Shown here one piece after another: positions 1-8,242 of a stretch of DNA of 64,000 bases. The DNA lies in assembly GCF_002013465.1 (NCBI RefSeq), contig NZ_MAFC01000013.1, forward strand, positions 230,165 to 294,164, written 5' to 3'. The notes under the pieces were generated by a model. That model was not told where the DNA came from. It did no database searches and saw only the letters and a list, made by a program, of their open reading frames with translations. The position numbers were made by a program, and so were the translations under genes. Within the stretch, counting starts at the first letter, position 1. Every line of letters starts with the position of its first letter. This DNA is from Mycobacterium sp. D16R12 (GTDB taxonomy: Bacteria; Actinomycetota; Actinomycetes; Mycobacteriales; Mycobacteriaceae).

Positions 1-472
1 CATGGAAGCCATGGCCGCCGGCCGGGCCGCCGTCGGCGTGGATGCTCACCACCGCGTCCGGATTGAAGCTGTTCTCGATCTGCGCGCGCTTGTCGATACA
101 GGGTCCGAGCTTGTCGTCGTCACCACGGGTCATCGCCGTGCGCACGCCGAGCTGGGTCAGCTGCTGGCGGATGAGCAGCACGGTGTTCCACGCGAAGGTG
201 TGCTCCGGGTATCCGCCGTCCGTGGCGGTTCCGCTGGTCTGGCAGCTCTTAGTACCGCCGCGCCCGTCGGGCACCTGATTGTTGATCGAGCCGTCGTTAG
301 CCCCGTTATGACCGGGGTCCAGCACGACGATGCGTCCGGCGATGCCAGGAGCTGCGCCGGCGGTGAAGGTGGTGGGGGCCGATGAGGTGACGATGGGCAG
401 TACCGTGATCGATGCCGCCGTTAGCAGCGTCACCCCAGTCAGGCCCGCGGCACGCCAAAAACTCACTCGCAC
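1..472 (-). CDS. N-acetylmuramoyl-L-alanine amidase (Ami1/Rv3717-like), partial
   Basis: Secreted zinc amidase that cuts the bond between MurNAc and the stem peptide of peptidoglycan. The 3' end is cut off by the window edge, so only the first 157 residues are visible. They start from GTG at 472 with a hydrophobic export segment (about residues 8-30). The amidase_3 zinc ligands are all present: H55 in LDPGHNG, E90 in GGYPEH and H145 in SIHADGG. Two cysteines (C77 and C125) could form a disulfide. It is divergent from ebfC-recR, as Rv3717 is from Rv3716c in M. tuberculosis. Family assignment is secure. The GTG start is inferred from the signal peptide. Confidence 0.92.
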   Translation of the reverse strand, partial: MRVSFWRAAGLTGVTLLTAASITVLPIVTSSAPTTFTAGAAPGIAGRIVVLDPGHNGANDGSINNQVPDGRGGTKSCQTSGTATDGGYPEHTFAWNTVLLIRQQLTQLGVRTAMTRGDDDKLGPCIDKRAQIENSFNPDAVVSIHADGGPAGGHGFH

Positions 473-569
473 CTGGCCACGGTAGCCCGGACGGCGGCTA
501 CCCTTGTTGACGACCCGCCGAGGCCCGGCGAGCGTGACCAACTTGATACCCGCCCGATTAAGGAGACAC

Positions 570-914
570 ATGCAACCCGGAGGCGCCCCGGATATGTCCG
601 CCCTGCTCGCGCAGGCACAGCAGATGCAGCAGCAGCTCATGGCTGCCCAGGCGCAGATCGCGGCGGCCGAGGTCACCGGGGAGTCCGGTGGCGGCCTGGT
701 GCGGATCACCGGCAAGGGCACTGGCGAAGTGACCAGCGTGCACATCGACCCGAAGATCGTCGATCCCGAAGATGTCGAGACGCTGCAGGACCTGGTCATC
801 GGTGCGTTCGCCGATCTGACCGCGAAGACGCAGGAACTCGCAAGCCAGCGGTTGGGCCCGCTCGCCGGCGGCCTCGGTGATCTTGGTGGAGGGCTGGGAT
901 TGCCCGGTGTTTGA
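570..914 (+). CDS. YbaB/EbfC nucleoid-associated DNA-binding protein
   Basis: Small DNA-binding protein of the YbaB/EbfC family (114 aa), typically encoded just before recR. The ATG at 570 is chosen because a strong Shine-Dalgarno AGGAGA lies at 561-566; an in-frame start at 504 has no such support. The N-terminal half is a Gln/Ala-rich helix ([15 protein letters not shown]) and the middle carries the conserved [19 protein letters not shown] strand region. The tail is Gly/Leu-rich. Its stop overlaps the start of recR by 8 bases, suggesting translational coupling. Confidence 0.93.
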   Translation: MQPGGAPDMSALLAQAQQMQQQLMAAQAQIAAAEVTGESGGGLVRITGKGTGEVTSVHIDPKIVDPEDVETLQDLVIGAFADLTAKTQELASQRLGPLAGGLGDLGGGLGLPGV

Positions 915-1515
915 GGGGCCGGTCCAGGACCTCATTGACGAGCTGGGCAAGCTGCCCGGCGTAGGACCCAAGAGCGCTCAGCGCATCGCCTTTCATCTGT
1001 TGGGTGTGGAGGCGCCGGATATCGATCGACTGACCGCAGCCCTGGCACGGGTGCGCGATGGCGTTCAGTTCTGTGAGGTCTGCGGGAACGTCTCCGACAA
1101 GGAACGCTGCCGTATCTGCTCGGATCCGCGACGCGATCTCGCACTGGTCTGCGTGGTCGAGGAGCCCAAGGATGTGCAGGCGGTCGAGCGCACCCGAGAA
1201 TTCCGCGGTCGTTATCACGTGCTCGGTGGCGCGCTGGATCCGCTCTCGGGTGTCGGTCCCGATCAACTGCGCATCCGGGAACTGTTGACGCGCATAGGAA
1301 CCGAGGAAGATGGCGTCTCCATTTCGGAGGTCATCATCGCCACCGATCCGAACACCGAAGGTGAGGCGACGGCCACCTACCTGGTGCGTATGCTGCGCGA
1401 TTTCCCCGGGCTGAGCGTCACCCGGCTGGCGTCCGGTCTGCCGATGGGCGGCGACTTGGAGTTCGCCGATGAGCTGACCCTGGGGCGCGCCCTCTCCGGC
1501 CGCCGCCCTCTCTAG
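907..1515 (+). CDS. recR: Recombination mediator RecR
   Basis: RecR works with RecO/RecF to load RecA at gaps. The GTG start at 907 gives V-F-E-G-P, the usual RecR N-terminus, and a 202-aa product, the normal family length. Visible domains are the helix-hairpin-helix ([20 protein letters not shown], about residues 12-31), a four-cysteine zinc finger (CEVCG...CRIC, about 57-72) and a Toprim domain ([12 protein letters not shown]; later [15 protein letters not shown]). It is coupled to ebfC through an 8-base overlap. Nothing is missing. Confidence 0.97.
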   Translation: MFEGPVQDLIDELGKLPGVGPKSAQRIAFHLLGVEAPDIDRLTAALARVRDGVQFCEVCGNVSDKERCRICSDPRRDLALVCVVEEPKDVQAVERTREFRGRYHVLGGALDPLSGVGPDQLRIRELLTRIGTEEDGVSISEVIIATDPNTEGEATATYLVRMLRDFPGLSVTRLASGLPMGGDLEFADELTLGRALSGRRPL

Positions 1516-1516
1516 A

Positions 1517-2230
1517 TCATTTGGCGGACAGTCGTTCCTTACGCAGCCGCGCGACCTCGTCCAGATCCAGCGCGGTCAGCTGCGGCACGTCCATGGCGCG
1601 AGCGAGTAGCAGGTCGGCCAACTCGGGATTGCGTGCCAGACACGGGCCGTGCATGTAGGTGGCGATCACGCTGCCCTGCACCACACCGTCGGTGCCGTCA
1701 CCGGCGCGGTTTCCGGCGCCGCGGGCGACCCTGGACAACGGCGCCGCAGCGGGTCCCAAAACCGTTCCGCCGCGGTGGTTCTCGAACCCGGTGAGCGTGC
1801 CTTCGAGTTCGTCCATGATGGGTACGCCGGCCAATTCGCCGATGGTGCGCTTGTCCTGCGGGCTGGTGGTGACATCGAGCAGTCCGACGCCTTCGACTCG
1901 CTCACCGGATGACGTCTCGTACCAATGCCCGAGCACCTGGATGGCTGCGCAGATCGCCAGCACCGGTGCACCGCGTTCGGCGGCGCGCTGCAATCCCGGA
2001 TGCGCGATGAGATGGCGGGTGGCGAGCCGCTGGGCGTAATCCTCTGCCCCGCCCAGTGTGTACACGTCCAGAGAGTCGGGGACGGGGTCTGCCAGGGTGA
2101 TCTCCACGATTTCGGAGTCGATGCCGCGCATCCGCAGCCGCTGTCGCAGCACCACGGCATTGCCCGAATCGCCGTATGTGCCCATCACATCGGGAAGCAC
2201 CAGGCCGATTCGTACGGTGGATTCGCTCAT
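1517..2230 (-). CDS. gatD: GatD, glutamine amidotransferase subunit of lipid II isoglutaminyl synthase
   Basis: Class I glutamine amidotransferase-like protein (237 aa, older name CobQ2). It releases ammonia from glutamine for MurT, which amidates the D-Glu of lipid II. The nucleophile is C94 (LAICAAIQVLGHWYE) and the catalytic histidine is H194 (TYMHGP). The N-terminal LVLPDVMGTYGDSGN is typical of the family. The start overlaps the murT stop by four bases (2227-2230), the compact murT-gatD arrangement of Gram-positives. The stop lies 2 bp from the convergent recR stop. Confidence 0.95.
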   Translation of the reverse strand: MSESTVRIGLVLPDVMGTYGDSGNAVVLRQRLRMRGIDSEIVEITLADPVPDSLDVYTLGGAEDYAQRLATRHLIAHPGLQRAAERGAPVLAICAAIQVLGHWYETSSGERVEGVGLLDVTTSPQDKRTIGELAGVPIMDELEGTLTGFENHRGGTVLGPAAAPLSRVARGAGNRAGDGTDGVVQGSVIATYMHGPCLARNPELADLLLARAMDVPQLTALDLDEVARLRKERLSAK

Positions 2231-3507
2231 ACCGCACCACCTTTGGCCAGCGCACGGTTGAGGTTGAGAAAGGCCGTGTAGTTGGCGATCACGTCGACCT
2301 TGCCGGGCGGACAGGCCTTGATGGCCTGTACCGGATCGTGGTGCAGGGTGTGCGTGACGCTGGCATACGTCAGGCGGACCGCGAGATCGGTGCCGCGCTC
2401 CCCGGATGCGACGACGGGCGGCACGGTGGTCTTGTCGTCATCAGCACGGTTATCGCACGCGAAATGTTCGAAGTTGACATCCCACAGCCAGGACAGGTCC
2501 TCACCGTCGGGCACCTGCCCGTTGACCGCGATGACGAGTCCGTCGGCATCGGTATCCACCATCGACAGGGCCTCTTGCCAGCCGGCCGGATTCTTGGCCA
2601 GCAGCAGCCGCACCGTGTGGTCGCCGAGGTCGATACTCCGATAACGGCCCGCCACTTGGTCGACGGCCGACACCGCATCGACGGCCGGACCGGGGCGGGC
2701 GCCGAGCTCGATCGCCGCGGCCACCGCGAGCGTGGCATTTCCGCGGTTGGCGGTGCCGGGCAGCGTCAGAGACATCGGCAGGCTGATTCCGCTGGGCCCA
2801 TAGATGCGATCGTCGTCGAACCACCAGTCCGGATCGGGCCGTGAGAAGTCGGTTCCGGTGCTGTACCAATGGTTTCCGTCGCGGACAATGAGTTCTCCGC
2901 TACGCGGACAGCTCACCGAGTCTCCGGCCCATCCGCCGCCCGCTGCCACCCAGACGACATGGGGGCTGTCATATGCGGCCGATGTCATAAGGACGTCATC
3001 GCAATTCGCCACGATCACCGCACCGCGATGCCGGGACAACCCCTTGCGCAGGGTGCGCTCGATGTTGTTGATCTCGCCGACCCGGTCCAGCTGATCACGG
3101 CTGAGGTTGAGCAGCACGATGGCCGCCGGGTTGACGGCGTCCGCGACATGCGGCACGTGCATCTCGTCGACCTCGAGCACTGCGACCTCGGCCTCCAGGG
3201 TCCCGGCCAGAGCGGCAACCAGGCCGGCATCCATGTTGGAGCCCTCGGTGTTGGTGGCCACCGGACCCACGGTCGCGAGCGCGGCGGTGGCCATCCGGGT
3301 GGTGGTGGACTTGCCGTTGGTGCCGGTGATCAGGACCGTGCGACGTCCGCGGCCCAACTGCGCCAGCACCGAGCTGTCCAACTTGAGCGCGACGAGCCCG
3401 CCGATCATGGACCCCGCACCGCGACCGCTGATGCGCGACGCCCAGCGTGCTGAGCGTCCTGCGGCCAGTGCGATCCGGCCGCGCACCGAGAGGTGGTCTT
3501 GGGTCAC
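2227..3507 (-). CDS. murT: MurT, Mur ligase-like subunit of lipid II isoglutaminyl synthase
   Basis: Mur-ligase family protein of 426 aa that activates the D-Glu carboxylate of lipid II with ATP and accepts ammonia from GatD. The P-loop TGTNGKST is at residues 61-68, followed by TNTEGSNM and a Mur ligase central domain; a DUF1727-type C-terminal part ends with NYTAFLNLNRAL. The ribbon insertion that binds zinc through four cysteines in characterised MurT proteins shows only one cysteine here (SCPRSGE); the other expected positions are Ser or other residues. Start ATG at 3507. Confidence 0.95.
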   Translation of the reverse strand: MTQDHLSVRGRIALAAGRSARWASRISGRGAGSMIGGLVALKLDSSVLAQLGRGRRTVLITGTNGKSTTTRMATAALATVGPVATNTEGSNMDAGLVAALAGTLEAEVAVLEVDEMHVPHVADAVNPAAIVLLNLSRDQLDRVGEINNIERTLRKGLSRHRGAVIVANCDDVLMTSAAYDSPHVVWVAAGGGWAGDSVSCPRSGELIVRDGNHWYSTGTDFSRPDPDWWFDDDRIYGPSGISLPMSLTLPGTANRGNATLAVAAAIELGARPGPAVDAVSAVDQVAGRYRSIDLGDHTVRLLLAKNPAGWQEALSMVDTDADGLVIAVNGQVPDGEDLSWLWDVNFEHFACDNRADDDKTTVPPVVASGERGTDLAVRLTYASVTHTLHHDPVQAIKACPPGKVDVIANYTAFLNLNRALAKGGAV

Positions 3508-3566
3508 TCGGGGAGTTTATTGGAGGCCTCGAGACGCGACGATGTCACCGTCGTCCAGGAAGCGTT

Positions 3567-3607
3567 CACTGCCCGTGCGGCCGGAGCAGATGGCCACACG
3601 GGCAGTG
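3567..3607. terminator. Hairpin terminator between padR-like gene and murT
   Basis: Perfect 11-bp inverted repeat: arms 3567-3577 (CACTGCCCGTG) and 3597-3607, with a 19-nt loop. It lies just past the stop of the minus-strand gene at 3619-4206 and before the murT start, so it probably ends that transcript. No clear U-tract, which is common in mycobacteria. Confidence 0.65.
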
Positions 3608-3618
3608 CTGAACGGCTA

Positions 3619-4206
3619 CTAGGCGACGGCGCTCTGTAGCGATCGCTTGACCTCGTTGACTGTGGTCAGGAGGGTGGCGCTGGCCTCGGCCAACTTCTCC
3701 TTCTGCTCGTCGGTGCCGGTCACGGCGATAACGCGCGCCAGCCCGGCGATCTCGGTCAGGCCCGAGCGGAGCTTGAGAACGTTGACGAGCTTCGGGAAGA
3801 GCTTGGCTCGCAGTGCCTGCGCGGTCTGGCTGGTGATGCCTCGCTTGGCGAGCACCTTCCGGCCGAACTCGGTCAGGGTGGCTACGCCGTCATCGGTCTT
3901 CACGACGCCGCGATGAGTCAGCCGTTCGAGGACGCGCGCCACCACGGGCTCGGGAAGGGTGATCTCGCCCTCGGTCGTATCCGAGACCCGCTGCACGATC
4001 TCTGCGGCACTGGCCGGCCCGTCAAGCAGCAGTGAGGCCGTGACTGCACGCTTGATTCGGAGACCGAAACCGCTGGGACCGAACCCTGGGCCACCAAATC
4101 CGGGGCCGAACCCCGGGCCGCCAAATCCGGGCCCACCGAACCCAGGTCCGTCGAACCCACCGAAACCGGAGCCGCGACCTTCGGGGCCTGCATATGAATC
4201 AGACAT
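3619..4206 (-). CDS. PadR-like winged-helix regulator with Gly/Phe-rich N-terminal tail
   Basis: Protein of 195 aa. Residues about 15-48 are a low-complexity tail of GPGFG/FGGPGFG repeats. The rest looks like a PadR-type winged helix: IKRAVTASLLLDGPASAAEIVQRV, a wing region around HRGVVKTDDGVATLTEFGRKVL, then a C-terminal helical dimerisation region (EQKEKLAEASATLLTTVNEVKRSL). ATG at 4206 is fixed by the strong GAAGGAGAG ribosome site upstream. Two palindromes sit in the promoter region, suggesting autoregulation. No divergent partner is within 290 bp; the target is unknown. A second regulator with a similar tail is at 54427-55170. Confidence 0.8.
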   Translation of the reverse strand: MSDSYAGPEGRGSGFGGFDGPGFGGPGFGGPGFGPGFGGPGFGPSGFGLRIKRAVTASLLLDGPASAAEIVQRVSDTTEGEITLPEPVVARVLERLTHRGVVKTDDGVATLTEFGRKVLAKRGITSQTAQALRAKLFPKLVNVLKLRSGLTEIAGLARVIAVTGTDEQKEKLAEASATLLTTVNEVKRSLQSAVA

Positions 4207-4258
4207 CTAACTCTCCTTCTCTGATGATCAGGCAGCTGACCTGTCGCCGACTGGACCT

Positions 4259-4277
4259 GTATCAACTTCCTTGATAC
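4259..4277. promoter_or_regulatory. Operator-like palindrome 1 upstream of padR-like gene
   Basis: Perfect inverted repeat GTATCAA-N5-TTGATAC, starting 53 bp upstream of the padR-like start codon. A near-copy follows 34 bp further on, so paired regulator sites are likely. Confidence 0.6.
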
Positions 4278-4292
4278 ATGCGCTGCATCAGA

Positions 4293-4313
4293 CATGTCAA
4301 GGTTCTTGATATG
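4293..4313. promoter_or_regulatory. Operator-like palindrome 2 upstream of padR-like gene
   Basis: Inverted repeat CATGTCAA-N5-TTGATATG with one mismatch in the 8-bp arms and the same TCAA-N5-TTGA core as the site at 4259-4277. The rest of the 4207-4501 gap holds a GC-rich hairpin (arms 4420-4426 and 4432-4438, CGGGGGC/GCCCCCG) ahead of the marR gene and nothing else I can name. Confidence 0.55.
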
Positions 4314-4501
4314 AGTACGCTGAGAATTTCGCACGGCGTGGTAATCCATTGCACGGCAACGACTCGCCCGCTTGGCCCATGCCGGGGCCGTGTATAGACG
4401 ACAAACGAGACGTGTCGGCCGGGGGCTCACTGCCCCCGTGCATCGAGTCAATGGGCGTGAGTCTGCGTGCGTCCTGCAAGGTTCATGCCAGGATGCTTGC
4501 G

Positions 4502-4939
4502 ATGACTGAATCCGATGAGGCCGAGCCACTGGGGTACCTGATGTTCCGTGCCGGTGCCGTGATGCGTCCGCAGGTCCTTGCTGCGCTGCGGCCGCTCGGG
4601 CTCGGGATGCCGGAGTTCATGTGCTTGCGGATGCTCAACGAAAGCCCCGGGCGTACGAGTGCTGAGCTGGCGCGCGAACACAATGTCTCGGCGCAGGCGA
4701 TGAATCAGGTTCTCAACGGATTGCAGAACGTAGCGCTGGTGTCCCGGCCGACGGTGCCGGCTTCGGGGCGAGCGTTGCCGGCGCGGGTTACTCCCAAGGG
4801 CAAGGCGCTACTCAAACGTGTGGAGTCGGCCATCTGGGCCGCGGAGGACGAGATGTTCGGCCGATTAAGTGCCGACGATCAGCGCGAACTCAGGCGGATA
4901 CTGGGGCGGCTGATCGACGCTACCGGCGAAAACGAGTGA
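4502..4939 (+). CDS. MarR-family transcriptional regulator
   Basis: 145-aa winged-helix regulator. Features: MRPQVLAALRPLGLGMPEFMCLRML (first helices), SAELAREHNVSAQAMNQVLNGLQ (recognition helix) and a wing before LPARVTPKGKALLKRVE. ATG at 4502 is preferred (AGG 9 nt upstream); ATG 4493 is an in-frame alternative. It lies 51 bp upstream of the phosphotransferase/acyl-CoA dehydrogenase pair and may control it, but the operator there resembles TetR sites more than MarR sites. Ligand unknown. Confidence 0.85.
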   Translation: MTESDEAEPLGYLMFRAGAVMRPQVLAALRPLGLGMPEFMCLRMLNESPGRTSAELAREHNVSAQAMNQVLNGLQNVALVSRPTVPASGRALPARVTPKGKALLKRVESAIWAAEDEMFGRLSADDQRELRRILGRLIDATGENE

Positions 4940-4946
4940 CCATCCA

Positions 4947-4969
4947 CCCAACCAACCAGCCGGTTGGGG
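4947..4969. promoter_or_regulatory. 23-bp operator, copy 1
   Basis: Element CCCAACCAAC-N4-CGGTTGGGG containing the palindromic core CCAACC-N4-GGTTGG (4952-4967). The same element with 18 of 23 positions identical recurs at 37707-37729 in front of an SDR gene. It ends 8 bp before a -10-like TAGGGT (4978-4983), a good position for a repressor. Confidence 0.65.
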
Positions 4970-4977
4970 CACGCGGC

Positions 4978-4991
4978 TAGGGTAACGCGTG
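4978..4991 (+). promoter_or_regulatory. -10 box and leaderless start of the phosphotransferase gene
   Basis: TAGGGT at 4978-4983 followed by 7 nt and then GTG at 4991. This TANNNT-N7-start spacing is typical of leaderless mycobacterial transcripts and decides the start of the next gene over the in-frame TTG at 4964, which lies inside the operator. Confidence 0.55.
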
Positions 4992-6031
4992 TGTTCCGCG
5001 CCACAGCCGAGACGACGCCACAGGACTGGGCGGCACTGTCGGCCTGGGTGAGGCGGCAGGGACACGCACTCGACGCCGCGTCTGCGCGACAATTCGCGGG
5101 CGGTAAGGCCAATCTCAACTATTTGGTGACCCTCGACGGCCGGCCGGCTGTATTCCGCCGCCCACCCGCGGGCCCGATCGCCGAGGGCGCCAACGATATG
5201 GCTCGCGAATGGCGAGTGCTCTCGCGACTGAACGCGGGCTTCACGCTCGCTCCGCAAGGCCTGTTGTACTGCGACGAACTCGATGTCCTCGGTGCCCCCT
5301 TCCAGTTTCTGGAGTATCGCGAGGGGTTGGTGATCGGTGGGGAACTGCCGACAGGTCTCCCTGACGACGCTCCGGCGCGCATCAGCTCCACCCTGATCGA
5401 TGCCATGACGTTGCTGCACGCGGTGGCGCCAGAGGCGGTGGGATTGGGCGATCTCGGTAAGCCCGAGGGTTTCCTCGAACGCCAGCTCACCGGCTGGACC
5501 CGCCGGGCCCACGCCGTCTGGCCCGAGGGACTGCCCGAGGTCGTGACGAAGCTGACCTCACAGCTGGAGCAGCAGATTCCCGAGCCCGCGGGAGTTTCGC
5601 TGTTGCATATGGACCTCAAGCTCGACAACATGCTCGTCGACCGGGAAACGTTGTTCGCGAGAGCCGTCATCGACTGGGATATGACCACCCGCGGATGCCC
5701 GCTGTTCGATCTGGCGATTCTTGTCTCGTATTGGATGGAGCAGAGCGACCCGGCGGCCGTGCGTGCTGTCCATCAGATGCCCACCACAACACCCGGATTC
5801 GGAAGTCGTCGGGACGTCATCGATGCCTACTTCGCCGCGGCCGGAACGCGGCCGCGCCCACTGCACTGGCATGTGGCCTGCGCACGGCTCCGGTTGGCCG
5901 TCGCCTGGATGCAGCTGTACCGCAAGTGGCAGTCCGGCGATTTGGTGGGCGCCGGATATGCAGATTTCGAAGACATCGCCATGGCCGTTCTTGATTGGGC
6001 GGCAACACAATTCACCGAGGGAGAGATATGA
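4991..6031 (+). CDS. Phosphotransferase family protein (APH/ACAD10-11 kinase-like)
   Basis: 346-aa aminoglycoside-phosphotransferase-fold kinase of the type found beside acyl-CoA dehydrogenases. Kinase motifs: LLHMDLKLDNMLVD (catalytic HxDxxxxN loop) and AVIDWDMTTRGCPLFDLA (metal-binding DWD). The N-lobe has GGKANLNYLVTLDGRPAVFRRPP. By analogy with ACAD10/11 it may phosphorylate a 4-hydroxyacyl-CoA or similar acyl group; this is inference. Start GTG 4991 follows the leaderless promoter geometry. Its TGA overlaps the ATG of the acyl-CoA dehydrogenase (ATGA), so the two are co-translated. Confidence 0.87.
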   Translation: MFRATAETTPQDWAALSAWVRRQGHALDAASARQFAGGKANLNYLVTLDGRPAVFRRPPAGPIAEGANDMAREWRVLSRLNAGFTLAPQGLLYCDELDVLGAPFQFLEYREGLVIGGELPTGLPDDAPARISSTLIDAMTLLHAVAPEAVGLGDLGKPEGFLERQLTGWTRRAHAVWPEGLPEVVTKLTSQLEQQIPEPAGVSLLHMDLKLDNMLVDRETLFARAVIDWDMTTRGCPLFDLAILVSYWMEQSDPAAVRAVHQMPTTTPGFGSRRDVIDAYFAAAGTRPRPLHWHVACARLRLAVAWMQLYRKWQSGDLVGAGYADFEDIAMAVLDWAATQFTEGEI

Positions 6032-7209
6032 TTGACTTCAGCATTCCGGAAGAGCTGACCGCGAAGGCGCAGCGGGTGCGTGAGTTCGTCACCGAGACCG
6101 TGATCCCCTACGAGCGCGACCCGCGTCTGACCGCGCACGGGCCTACCGACGGACTGCGTGATGAGCTCGTCGGCAAGGCCCGAGATGCAGGACTGTTGAC
6201 CGTGCAGGCGCCGGAATCCTATGGAGGTTGGGGTCTTTCGCATATCGGTCAGGCGGTGATCTTCGAGGCGGCGGGCTGGTCCACCCTGGGCCCCATCGCC
6301 ATGAACTGCGCCGCGCCCGATGAGGGCAACATGTTCCTACTCGGCAAGATCACCAATGAGGAACAGTCCGAGAAGTTCCTGCGTCCCGTCATCGAGGGAC
6401 ACCAGCGCTCGGCATTCGCGATGACCGAACCCGACGGAGCCGGATCGGACCCGTCGCAGCTCAAGACCTCCGCCACCTTCGATGGCCAGAACTTCGTCAT
6501 CAACGGGCGCAAGTGGCTCATCACCGGGGCGCGCGGCGCCAAGACGTGGATCATCATGGCCAATCTGGAGGCCAACGATCACCTGCCCGAGGGGCCCACG
6601 CTGTTCCTCTGTGACGGCGATACCGAAGGCATTGTGATCGAACGCATCATGAACACGATGGACCGCAACTACGCCGAGGGGCATGCGGTCGTGCGGTTCG
6701 ACAATCTGACACTGCCGCGTGAGGCGCTGCTCGGCGAGACCGGCCAGGCCTTCCGGTACGCGCAGCTGCGTTTGGCTCCGGCCCGGCTGACGCACTGTAT
6801 GCGGTGGCTCGGTGCTGCCGCCCGCGCTCAGGACATCGCCGTCGACTACGCGCGCACCCGGACCTCGTTCGGCAAGACCATCGGCGAGCACCAGGGTGTC
6901 TCCTTCATGCTCGCCGACAACGAGATAGCGCTGCATCAATGCCGCCTCACCATCTGGCACGCCTGCTGGATGATGGATAACGGCGCCAAGGGCCGGCACG
7001 AAAGCTCGATGGCCAAGTCGTTCGTGTCCGAGGAATTGTTCAAGGTCACCGACCGGTGCGTCCAGGTGTTGGGTGGTATCGGTATCAGCGACGAGACGCC
7101 GGTGGAGATGATCTTCCGCGATATGCGCGCCTTCCGTCTGTACGACGGCCCCACCGAGGTGCACAAGTACGCGATCGGGCGACAGGTACTTCGGACCCCG
7201 CGTGCCTAG
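6028..7209 (+). CDS. Acyl-CoA dehydrogenase
   Basis: FAD-dependent acyl-CoA dehydrogenase of 393 aa, normal length. The N-terminal helical domain is followed by the AFAMTEPDGAGSDPSQLKTSA flavin-binding beta region, then the C-terminal helical domain with RTSFGKTIGEHQGVSFMLADNE and QVLGGIGISDETPVEMIFRD. The final stretch YDGPTEVHKYAIGRQVL is the usual C-terminal signature. ATG 6028 has GAGGGAGAG upstream and overlaps the kinase stop. Coupling to the kinase suggests joint use on hydroxylated or branched acyl-CoAs (inference). Confidence 0.94.
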   Translation: MIDFSIPEELTAKAQRVREFVTETVIPYERDPRLTAHGPTDGLRDELVGKARDAGLLTVQAPESYGGWGLSHIGQAVIFEAAGWSTLGPIAMNCAAPDEGNMFLLGKITNEEQSEKFLRPVIEGHQRSAFAMTEPDGAGSDPSQLKTSATFDGQNFVINGRKWLITGARGAKTWIIMANLEANDHLPEGPTLFLCDGDTEGIVIERIMNTMDRNYAEGHAVVRFDNLTLPREALLGETGQAFRYAQLRLAPARLTHCMRWLGAAARAQDIAVDYARTRTSFGKTIGEHQGVSFMLADNEIALHQCRLTIWHACWMMDNGAKGRHESSMAKSFVSEELFKVTDRCVQVLGGIGISDETPVEMIFRDMRAFRLYDGPTEVHKYAIGRQVLRTPRA

Positions 7210-7258
7210 GGCGGCGCGCCGGGCCCGGTGTTGTCGGTCCCACATGCCATCCTGAGTC

Positions 7259-8242
7259 ATGCCGATCTGGGGGCAGACGCCCGACCACAGCCCCAAGTGG
7301 GTGGTCGTTGACCTGGAGACTTCCGGCTTTCAGCCAGGTCGGGCACGTGTCATCAGTGTGGCGGCGTTGGCGCTGGATGCCGACGGGACCATCACCGACA
7401 GCGTGGTGAGTCTGCTCAACCCGGGTGTCGATCCGGGCCCGACGCATGTGCACGGCCTCACTCCGGAGATGCTGGAGGGGCAGCCCGAGTTCGCCGATGT
7501 CGTCCCCGATCTCATCGCGCTGTTACGGGGCCGCACACTGGTTGCGCACAACGTCGGGTTCGATTACTCGTTCCTGGCGGCGGAGGCCGAGCTGGTTGGC
7601 GCCGAGCTGCCCACCGAGGCGGTGATGTGCACGGTCGAGCTGACCCGGCGTCTCGACCTGGCAACGCCGAACCTTCGCCTGGAAACCCTTGCCGCGCATT
7701 GGGGCGTCGAACAGCTCAAGGCTCACGACGCCTATGACGACGCCCGGGTGCTTGCCGAGGTGCTGCCGAAGGTGCTTGACCGGGCGCGGGAACGCGGAAC
7801 CTGGCTTCCTATCCGCGAGACCACCCGTAAGCGCTGGCCCAACGGTCGCGTGACACACGACGAGCTCCGGTCGCTCAAGACCGTGGCATCGCGTCAGCCG
7901 TGTCACTGGCTCAATCCCGGCCCGTTCATCGCGGGTCAGCCGCTGGTGCAGGGCATGCGGGTGGCCTTGAGTTCCGAGGTCGCTCACACACATGAGGAGC
8001 TGGTCGAGCAGATCATGCAGGCTGGCCTCGCCTATGCCGACACGGTCGACGAGGACACCTCGGTGGTGATCTGCAACAAGCCAAACCCTGAGCAGGGTAA
8101 GGGATTTCATGCACGGTCGCTCGGTGTCCCGCTGTTGGATGACGTGACCTTCATGACCGAAGTGCGGCGCGTTGTCGGCGGTACCGACATCGAGCAGTTC
8201 ACGGTTCCCAGCCGCGCCGGAGCGCAGTACTCGCTGTTCTGA
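7259..8242 (+). CDS. DnaQ-like 3'-5' exonuclease with C-terminal BRCT-like domain
   Basis: DEDDh exonuclease of 327 aa, like Rv3711c (DnaQ). Catalytic residues: D18 and E20 (VVDLETSG), D102 (AHNVGFDYSFL), H156 and D161 (KAHDAYDDARVLAEVL). Residues about 220-315 form a BRCT-like module (LVQGMRVALSSEVAHTHEELVEQIMQAGL...TSVVICNKP). The BRCT part suggests a DNA-repair or processing role rather than a pure polymerase subunit. The TGA shares its A with the ATG of the next gene. Confidence 0.9.
   Translation: MPIWGQTPDHSPKWVVVDLETSGFQPGRARVISVAALALDADGTITDSVVSLLNPGVDPGPTHVHGLTPEMLEGQPEFADVVPDLIALLRGRTLVAHNVGFDYSFLAAEAELVGAELPTEAVMCTVELTRRLDLATPNLRLETLAAHWGVEQLKAHDAYDDARVLAEVLPKVLDRARERGTWLPIRETTRKRWPNGRVTHDELRSLKTVASRQPCHWLNPGPFIAGQPLVQGMRVALSSEVAHTHEELVEQIMQAGLAYADTVDEDTSVVICNKPNPEQGKGFHARSLGVPLLDDVTFMTEVRRVVGGTDIEQFTVPSRAGAQYSLF

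Noticed and set aside
1..385. Plus-strand ORF at the window start
   Set aside because: It is antisense to the amidase, whose catalytic motifs are clear on the minus strand.
504..569. Longer start for the YbaB protein
   Set aside because: AGGAGA directly before ATG 570 and the usual short N-terminus of the family favour the shorter form.
4060..4160. Direct repeats suggesting a CRISPR array or VNTR
   Set aside because: The repeats are in-frame codons for GPGFG units with irregular lengths and no spacers; they belong to the PadR-like tail.
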